NCBI GenBank assembly: GCA_973895155.1
Contig: OZ316892.1
Span: 10,788,001-10,852,000, forward strand
Origin: Marsupella aquatica
Taxonomy: Eukaryota > Marchantiophyta
DNA length: 64,000 bases
Reading direction: 5' to 3'
How positions within the stretch are numbered: position 1 is the stretch's first letter; every line of letters begins with the position of its first letter. Position numbers and translations under genes: made by a program. Positions 56,301-64,000 of the stretch are shown here, piece after piece. The notes beneath the pieces were generated by a model. It was given only the letters and a program-made list of their open reading frames with translations, had not been told where the DNA came from and searched no databases.

Positions 56301-58811
56301 TAGAGTTTGCTGATGCACTGGGTGCTGACATCCTTAAAGGTCATTGCGAGGTGAGCACTTGGTTTTTTGATGTTTAATATTCTCATAACTAAAAGTAGAG
56401 GTGAAAAGTTTCTCTTCTCTGCAAATTGTCTTTGATTTCATACTGTAATTCTTTATGATTTACATCAGCCGTTCAAACTGAAAATGTTTACTCTCGTTGT
56501 GCAGGAATTTATCGCACGAAACCTTGACTACATTCTCATAATGGCTCCAATTTTGTTTGGACATGTAAGGCCCTCTTTGTTGGGTGAAGTAGAAAAGGCT
56601 TTGGATGCCTGTTCCACTCAGCCATGGAGCCATCGGCGGCTGCCAACCCCAAGTGCAACGTGGCCAGCCGTCATCGATAGTGAAGAAGAGGAGAATAGAT
56701 GTGGTGGCAACGCATATGCAAGAGGTTCAACGAGGGAGTTGAGTATTTTCAACACAGCCAGTGACAAGAGGAGTGAAGGTTTCCTCCAACAGACAACCGA
56801 AAATGGTGAGGCAATATTGAAACAAGTAAGGGCAGTCCGAAAGAAATTGCAGCAGATTGAGGCTCTTGAGCTGAAGCAGTGCAATGGACAGATTCTCGAC
56901 GACCAACAGCTTCTCAAGCTGCAGACAAAAAGAGAACTAGAACGAGTGCTGGCATCACTGGAGGCGGGAATTCTTCCTGAAGTAAGTAAGAAAGCTGAAA
57001 AGCAGGACGTGAAGCGATCTATTGAAACTGTGGATAAGTCACCGTTTGTAGGGGAGGATCAGAAGGGTAGCAGCAGTGGTTCGAAGCAGCGTCGGCGACT
57101 GGAGAAGACAAAAAGTAAAGGTCGAGGTTCGAATGAGTCACTGCAGACTGGGAGGACAGACGCCGACATCCCTGGCAGACCATTCACTCAAACTCGGGTA
57201 CTTATATGTAAACAGTGTCTATCTTTTATGTGTCACATGGGAGTGCTGCATGCATTTGCCAGCAAGGAAATGTTTCATGCTGTATTGTACCAAGAAATGT
57301 CAACATGGCTTGTGTTGTTGTGAAGTTAAGTCAGGTTGGATCTGGTGTATTAGATGTGTGTGAGAAATGTTTTAGGTATCTGAAATTACTCTAATACCAA
57401 ACACTTCTGCAGATCACATCGTTTAGGGTTTAGGGTTTAGGGTGCCAAGCATGAATGAAGGAATCGTACGATTGAAGCGGTTAGGGTTAAGGGTTAGGAA
57501 AGTACTTCATAAGCAACTGTATCCAAATTGAGAATTTGTGACGAAATGATGAGTGATTTCTCTGCGTGACTTGTGCAGGACCCTAGCCACTCACTTACTC
57601 CTGATACTAAATCACTTAACAGATCCAGGGATAAGGAAGTCAACCCTGGTTCACTAGCAACCTCCAGTAGCAGTTTTGTAACAATTTCAGGTTTCGATTC
57701 TCATACTGCGCACAGGTCCGAACCGGAATCTGGCGCTGGGAGCAAGACTCTGAATTGTGGCCCATCTCATTCAGCTGAAATTCCTCCTAGGAACGCACCA
57801 ACAGCGAGTTCTGCAGCTTCTCCCGGGCAAGCACGGGTGCCAAGGAAACTGGCCACTCTTGGGAAGAAGGTAGTAGTGAAGGGTGGGCTCTCGGTGTTCC
57901 TGAGTGGAGCTCTGGATGACGTCCATAAACCGGAAGCACCCCTCCCCCCTCCCTTGATACCGAAGGTCGAAGGACCTGCCTGGGGTGGTGCCCATCTTCC
58001 TAAGGAGTCAGCTTCCCTCCGAGCTATTCAAACTCAACAGAAGACAGAGCCGAAATTGGTTTTCAGTCATGCTGTAAAGATTGGATCTGGAAGCCAGGCA
58101 ATTGAGGAGAAAAGTGCTCCAAGTCCTAAACAAGTTGTAAGCATCAAACAAGTTACGGCCAAATCAGCCAACAAGAGTCACATTGTTGTGGAGGACGTAG
58201 AAACTCCTAACAAGCGTATCCCTTTGAGTCAATTTGTCCTAACATCTCCCGTTGCAGTGACTCCCAAACGTATTTCATCCAATGTACATTTAGAGAATAG
58301 TCCCCCTCCTTGGGCTGCATCAACTTCTTCCACAGCAGCTCAATCATTACGCGACATTCAATTAGAGCAGGTAGGCAGGCTACTAGGCTCTGATTTATTT
58401 TTTCAAGGTTGACCGCTTCCTGCAGTGCTTTTCTGTAGGCATTTCACAGTTCCTGGTGGATCATTGTGGCCGGAGTGACATTGGTTGATACCGGCATTTT
58501 CGATTTGAGTGATATAAACGTTTTACGTCTAACTGACGCTTTCTTAGCAGGTGCAATGGAAGGTGCACCAGCGAGCTCCTTTATCTCGAGGAAGTCCACA
58601 TGTGGCCAATCCTGTTGGAGCAGTCACTTCTTCAGGTAGTGCTTCCACTTCAGAACACAATCTGAACTCAGCAGAAGCTCCGAATCGGTGGTATAAGCCA
58701 GAAGTTGGGAGTCCTTCCAATTTGCGCTGCATACAGATTGAAGAGAAAGCTATGAAGGAGCTGCGGCAGCTGTACAAAAATGTTAAGCTAGTTAGGAATG
58801 ACGGAAGTTAA
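53323..58811 (+). CDS. Ankyrin-repeat plus RCC1-repeat protein (IBtk-like)
   Basis: Nine coding exons join in phase: 53323-53598, 53817-53994, 54245-54613, 54842-55131, 55415-55627, 55844-56350, 56505-57197, 57579-58370 and 58551-58811, giving 1192 aa. Two ankyrin repeats occupy about residues 52-137. RCC1 repeats span about 150-490, with recurrent GEVYxWG motifs (GEVYSWGFGRGGRLGHPDFD, GEVYTWGSN, GEVYTWGCNTEGQLGYG). A helical segment EPKNALQILEFADALGA (about 587-603) continues across the next junction into RNLDYIL. A glutamine/lysine-rich coiled region follows near 715-770, then a long Ser/Pro-rich tail with the short repeats LRDIQLEQ and LRCIQIEEKAMKEL. The order matches plant proteins annotated as ankyrin and RCC1 family, related to animal inhibitor of Bruton tyrosine kinase. 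Molecular function in plants is not established. AATAAA at 59078-59083 is a plausible poly(A) signal. Confidence 0.92.
57422..57442 (+). repeat. Interstitial plant telomere repeat, three units, in an intron
   Basis: TTTAGGG occurs three times in a row within the intron 57198-57578, followed about 40 bases later by degenerate GGTTAGGGTTAAGGG. Short telomere-type tracts in plant introns and leaders are known as telo boxes. Confidence 0.85.
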
Positions 58812-59083
58812 CCCAGATTCTTTTGCCTTGCCCTCTTTAAAGAGTAGACAAAATCCTTTCGATTGTTGTACAGGAGGTTCATACCGCAGTCACGGTAGCA
58901 AATGGCAGGTTGATTGTTGCTCTTGACAACAGTCGTCCGATGCCCACATTTATCTGTGTTTGGCATCCGTAATGATTGGGGCCCTGTGAAAGATCTAACA
59001 TTAGATCTTGTAATGGAAGAGTCAGGCTTTTGTATACACATTCTTTTGTTATCTAATGGAAATGAGGCATATGTGACAATAAA

Positions 59084-59468
59084 TTGAGTGTTGTCCCTCG
59101 GAGCACTCTTAACTATCTATTTTTGTAGAAGCGCAGTTTTGTAAATAGGCTTTGTCATTTTCTACGTTTGTGTTCACTCCTGTACTTTCCTTGCCTTATT
59201 ACACCAGACTGGCCCAGTTGGGTACTTTGTCGTCTGTAGGGGAAGCAACATGCTTTTAGAGAAGTACTGTAGGTGCCAGAGAAAATGTGGAAGATGACAA
59301 GGCTGGAGGTCCTGGGCGACTGCCTTGTTAGGCTTTTCGTTCGGTTGTTGTGGCTAGAACTCTTTGGGTTTGTGGGCCTCTTCGGTCTCCTTGGGGTCTT
59401 TCCCCTCTCCGTTTGTCGCCTTTGAGATCATGTCTCCGCTTGAATGGGTTTTTTGCTTTTGGGACTGT
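59084..59468. other. 3' flank of the ankyrin/RCC1 gene
   Basis: Downstream of the presumed poly(A) signal; no gene or clear repeat was recognised. Confidence 0.4.
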
Positions 59469-60068
59469 CTCCAGTTTTGGGGTCTTTGTGCACTATAGTA
59501 CCATGACCTTGTTCACTATGTCTATTTGCCAAATTCTAGTTGAAATTGCTTTCTGATTGTCGTGACTAGCCACTTCAACTTTTTCTAGCAAAACAGTACC
59601 CTGACCTTGTTCACTATGTCACTATGTCTGTTTGCCAAAATCTATTTGAAATTGCTTTCTGATTGTCGTGACTAGCCACTTCAATTATTGAATCTATTCG
59701 TGACTAGCCACTTCAATTATTGAATCTATTCGAAATTGCTTTCTGATTGTCTTGATGAGCCACTTCAATTTTTCCAAGCCAAACTCCAGTTTTGGGGTCT
59801 TTGTTCACTATAGTACCATGACCGTGTTTACTTATGTCTATTTACCAAATTCTAGTTGAAATTGCTTTCTGATTGTCCTGACTAGCCACTTCAACTTTTT
59901 CTAGCCAAAACAGTACCCTGACCTTGTTCACTATGTCACTATGTCTGTTTGCCAAAATCTATTTGAAATTGCTTTCTGATTGTCGTGACTAGCCACTTCA
60001 ATTCTTGAATCTATTCGAAATTGTTTTCTGATTGTCTTGACTAGCCACTTCAATTTTTCCAAGCCAAA
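59469..60068. repeat. Higher-order tandem repeat, ~315-base unit with ~90-base subunits
   Basis: CTCCAGTTTTGGGGTCTTTG at 59469 recurs at 59784, followed in both copies by the same series. Within each unit, GAAATTGCTTTCTGATTGTC plus GACTAGCCACTTCAA repeats every ~90 bases. Two higher-order copies and five or six subunits are visible. No coding content. Confidence 0.85.
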
Positions 60069-60385
60069 ACGTCTTTCTAAGTATAGTTTGTCCAGGATTT
60101 AGCTGCCACCTAGCCAAAACACGTGTCAACAATTTCAGGCTATATATCTGGATATCAATTTCTTCCCAACTTCCTGGAGCCACTAACATGTTTTATGCAG
60201 CCAAGATATTTCCCAAACGGATGAGATGATTCACAAATTATTGCACAGGGCGCCAGATTTTTTTTCAATTGTTTATTATGGACCCCCATGAAAGCTCCCT
60301 TGCAAATTTCCTGCCACGGCAAGGTTGTGCCACATCAGTACAAAGAGTCACAAATAATCCTATTTTTGACAATAACAAAAGTGCA

Positions 60386-60503
60386 CATTCATGTTTGTGA
60401 CGAAAGTAACGTAATTTTTGGGGCGCCATGTCGTAAGTGTTAAGCATTCATGTTTGTGACAAAAGCAACGTAATTTTTGGGGCGCCATGTCGTAAGTGTT
60501 AAG
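60386..60503. repeat. 59-base tandem duplication
   Basis: CATTCATGTTTGTGACGAAA at 60386 and its copy at 60445 differ by a few bases; each unit ends TCGTAAGTGTTAAGC. Confidence 0.9.
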
Positions 60504-61939
60504 CGTAAAACAATCAGAATACAAAGTAAAATATGTCATTTAGTAAAATAAAATTATTATTCTGATGTTTGTCAATGATATATCAGTGTTTTACATCAAT
60601 ATGCTTGTATTTTTTTAATTGTTTGTAAGTTTGAAAGAACCAATGGATAGAAATGTACATAGATAGAACCCTCTTGGTTTCACATTGTAAAACTAAAAAT
60701 AATTAATCTCCTTAGTATTTGATGCAATCTGTCAATGTTTGATTCATTGGAAAGCTCAAGATCAAGATTTAGAAACTCATGACTTCTTTAGTAACTTTCT
60801 TGATAAAATATCTCAATGTCACACTCATTGAGAAGCTAGAGTAAAATTAGAAACTCATCATCTCTTTATTTGACAAATCTATCAATGTTAGGTTCATTGA
60901 AAAGCTAGAGAAATTTGGATACCCATGATCTCTCTAATTCTTGACGAGTACTCCCAATGTCACACATTAGAAGGCTAGAGAGATTGAAAACCTTGTGATC
61001 TCTTTAGTACCGTGACAAAATCTGACATGAAATTCGTCAATGTTGGACTCAATATTGGAAAGCTAAAAGAATTCATGAACTCATGATCAAAATTTCTTAT
61101 TGTCACATTCATTGGAAAGACAGAGAAATTCAAAAACACATTTGAAACTTAACAAAATTTGTCAATCCGAGTCTTAGTGGAAACCCTTTCTCAATTAAGA
61201 GATATCACAATCTCATCACCATCACAAACTTAGCCACTGCAAATTGATTTCTTTGATTACGTTGCAATCGCTTGTTCACAACGTTTGCTTCCAGACTTGA
61301 ATTGTTTGCGTCCCTCCAATCGTCAACTAAAGTTCACTTTGAACACAGGTTGATGCCAAATGCAACCTCTATGTCAAAGAAACAATCGTTCGTCTCACCC
61401 TCACACCATAGCTTTCTTAAATAAAAACTACAAAACCTTCATGTGAAGTGACGGTTCTTCCATTTTGTGCATTCTTTCCACCAAAACGACAAGCGCTATT
61501 TCGCCAATAGTTGAGTGTTGTCCTCCAGTCTGTCTTGTGGCGGTAACGCTCAACGTAACTAACAAACGATCATCAGGAATGGTAGAAACATGATTTCTCC
61601 AATGTGTAAGCAAAAACCGTCAAAAAATGCAATTCCTCCATATTCAACTATGTGTTTAATAAACCAGAGAAATCATTTCAACCAGATTGATCTTCTATTT
61701 TTTTAGCGTTCTCTTTTGTACGAGCACACACCAAGACCATCGGGAGACTCAAAACCATTGGTTATCGACTTGCTAAAAATTGATTTCACTTCGTCACACA
61801 CACATTCCTTGGATGAACATGGGGGTCCATGGATTAATTACTTACTTGAACCTAGTAAACAGCACAATGTTACATAAATCTTGAATCTTATTTTAATTTT
61901 GTAATCAATACATAAAAGTGTCGTAAGAATAGATAAATT

Positions 61940-62144
61940 GCTTTTAAGCACATTGCCACTAAAAATGTTCTAATTGACAATATTGTCACTTCTTTTTTAT
62001 ATTTATTAAAATGTCACTGTTTTGTATATGGATAATAAGGTAAGCAGGGGAACTATATACTAAACAGTGACATTTTTGTAAATATAAAAAAATAATGATA
62101 GTATTGTAAATTCAAACATCTTTAATGACAATGTATTTAAAAGC
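61940..62144. mobile_element. Palindromic (foldback/MITE-like) element, copy 2
   Basis: Begins GCTTTTAAGCACATTG and ends CAATGTATTTAAAAGC. The outer ~75 bases on each side are near reverse complements, with a centre containing AAGGTAAGCAGGGGAACTA as in copy 1 at 14103-14305. No coding capacity. An exact target duplication was not resolved. Confidence 0.82.
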
Positions 62145-64000
62145 TGAATAAATAAATTCATAGGGTCCATCTGTCTTAGGCATAGCTCTCGTTGGATGCA
62201 ATGAGAGTCCCCATTCTTTGTGTTTTCTTTTGTAACTGGTCATGATGATTGCGTACTTGTGCCAGATAAAGTGGAGACGTGGGATGACTTGGCACATATG
62301 GGCTACTGACATGTTTGGTTATCAGTGGCTCCTTGTTTGTTGTTGAGCACTCACTAATCAGATCAAAACACTGGCACAAATTCATGACAGATCATTTTTC
62401 AAACCTTTACCAATAAGTCTATGATGCATTACTAGCCCATTCAATGTCTATGATGTATTACTAGCCCAATGTCAAATTGTGGTCGCAAGATCTTTGTGAA
62501 TGTGTTGTTGCTGAGGTAATTGGTTGTGTCATTTTCACAAAGAGTTTTTACGGATGTCATGATGATGAACAAAATTCTCTTTCTATCGCACAAAATTCCC
62601 TCCCTCTTCATCATCATCAAACAATATAATACCTTATCCCGCCCAAATGTTCGGCCTAGTCTATTTAAAAAGTTTGAAAAAGAGAGAGCATTGCACCACC
62701 ATCATAGAATGCTTCACACATAGTACTTTCTAGCCTGAAGCCCATGCATAAGAAGCACATTGGTATAAGAGCTTTTTGCTATTTGCTTTATGAAGTAGTA
62801 TTCTCTTTTTCCTTTGGGTTAGTTTTGCTATCTCCTCCATTTTTTTCTAGTTTTTAATCACGAAAAGGGTGAGGGGAGGGAGGGAGGGAGGGAGGGAGGG
62901 AGGGGGCAGCCAGAGCAAAAGGAGATAAAAGGAGGGCATGGGGAGGGGAAAAAGGAACTTGGGGGTTCCACTTCCACAAAAATGAAACATCATGTATAGG
63001 GTGTTCTTATTGATTATAATGGAAGATTTAAGAATTTTTTTTGGAAGAACACTAGGTTCTTATAAATTCAATTTTGAGACTTATAAGAACATTAGGGTCT
63101 TTTCAATCAAATTTGGAGACCTAAACATGTCGCAGGTGAGAGGCCTTCACATAGTGAGACCCCTGAGAAAAGGAAAAACTTTCTCCTTTCATGAAGCGGA
63201 GTCTGACCATGCCTGACCCCACAATTTCTTTGCCTCACTTACATTTCCTTTTCTCACTTGCATTTCTTTACCTCACTTGCATTCCTGGCCTCACTTCAGC
63301 ATCTTTACCTCACCTTGACATGATCTTTTGTGCAACGCATGGCCATTTGGCTATGCCTAGATATAAAAGTTGGTGCTTCACATGGAGTACACTCAAGACT
63401 GTAGATGAGGGTTTAGTGTTTAGGATCTGTGAATGATTGATTCTACATCATTCATTCCTTTTTCCTTACATTCAAGAAGTAGCCAGGGTCGTGACTCCTC
63501 TATCCCTCGTCTCAGGAGGGACATTTTGCAACAAAATTATCTGACACATCAGTTAGAGTTCCCTAGATTTAGGGGAACTGTTAGATCTGGCAAGTAGACC
63601 CATCAGCCACCTACAGTAAGATCCTTGGGAAGGTATCGCAAAAATTCATTTACTAGAGCAATGTTTTCTTGGCTCTCAAACTTGGGAGGGTAACTAAGTG
63701 TATAGTTTGGTATCGGCCCTCAGACTCAGGAGGTTAACTAAGTATATAGTTTGGGATCGGCCCGCAAACTGATGAGGTTAACTAAGTGTATATTTTGGGA
63801 TGCCATGTCTCATCCTAATTTGATTGAAACTTATATTTTATTAAAAAAATTCTATAAATATTTCTACTTTACACTTTTTGTGACTATTCTAGCTAATTTA
63901 TAAAAGTACATATTATGGAATCTTCTTAATACATTAGTGTATAGTACCTTATTTTATGTCTTACATCTAAAAGCATTTGCAAATACTCAACTATACCTTA
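62145..64000. other. Right-end stretch with simple repeats only
   Basis: No supported gene. A (GGGA)n purine tract lies at 62871-62906, short CCTCACTTGCATT-type repeats at 63228-63320 and a 44-base tandem repeat (TAACTAAGTGTATAGTTTGG) at about 63691-63800. Confidence 0.5.
62871..62906 (+). repeat. (GGGA)n microsatellite, potential G-quadruplex
   Basis: About eight consecutive GGGA units, giving many G-triplets separated by a single A. Confidence 0.9.

Larger units (their letters stand above)
60275..62144. repeat. Repeat block B, related to 12630-14305
   Basis: Shares ordered segments with block A: TGGACCCCCATGAAAG with CCACATCAG (about 60280-60340), GGGGCGCCATGTCGTAAG (60419 and again 60478), AACATGGGGGTCCATGG (61818) and the palindromic element at its right end. 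Between about 60710 and 61200 it holds a degenerate tandem repeat of ~65-75 bases (CTCATGATCTC, TCAATGTCACACTCATTGGAAAGCTAGAG variants). The counterpart of that repeat in block A is inverted. Confidence 0.6.

Noticed and set aside
57421-57500. Chromosome-end signal
   Set aside because: Only three perfect telomere units inside an intron of an intact gene, so interstitial.

Overview
This is nuclear DNA of a land plant. Five conserved genes can be read. Three of them are split by GT-AG introns of about 110-500 bases that keep phase: a STICHEL/DnaX-like protein, an ankyrin plus RCC1-repeat protein and a two-domain fluoride exporter. The other two are an LSD1-type zinc-finger protein and a potato inhibitor I family protein. 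All are families known from embryophytes. Long gene-poor tracts are filled with decayed Copia LTR elements, palindromic elements and tandem repeats. The moderate intron size and divergent STICHEL N-terminus would suit a bryophyte or another seed-free plant, but the sequence alone does not prove this. No rRNA, tRNA or CRISPR array was found.

Layout. 1-4885: no recognised gene; purine-rich upstream region of the first gene. 4886-10278 (+): STICHEL-like gene, five coding exons, 1426 aa. 10279-26002: repeat-rich tract with a repeat block ending in a palindromic element (12.6-14.3 kb), a Copia LTR fragment (15.05-15.28 kb, minus), a stop-interrupted transposon-like ORF (16.7-18.6 kb, minus), a cluster of GACGCTTT/AAGCGTC palindromes (20.26-20.84 kb) and more LTR remnants. 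26003-26389 (-): LSD1-like gene. 29837-32681 (-): fluoride exporter, six coding exons, 465 aa. 34364-36325: first copy of a ~2-kb duplication that ends just upstream of a potato inhibitor I gene (36422-36637, +). 39.27-40.23 kb: two solo-LTR-like relics. 40410-49262 (+): a Copia element with 344-bp LTRs and GTATT target duplications. Its gag-pol is broken by stops, a frameshift and a nested 1.95-kb insertion. 50577-52587: second copy of the duplication, now upstream of the ankyrin/RCC1 gene (53323-58811, +; nine coding exons, 1192 aa). 58812-64000: repeat-rich tail with a second copy of the 12.6-14.3 kb block.

Functionally the genes are unrelated single-gene units, with no operon-like or cluster logic: trichome and cell-branching or checkpoint-like AAA factor, cell-death/ROS zinc-finger regulator, fluoride resistance channel, protease inhibitor and a scaffold protein. 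The structural story is clearer: a promoter-like segment duplicated 16 kb apart, and nested transposons. I did not find convincing evidence for a wholly new biological system. The least explained items are the nested 1.95-kb insertion, the duplicated ACCGGT-rich segment, and the paired repeat blocks near both ends of the window.
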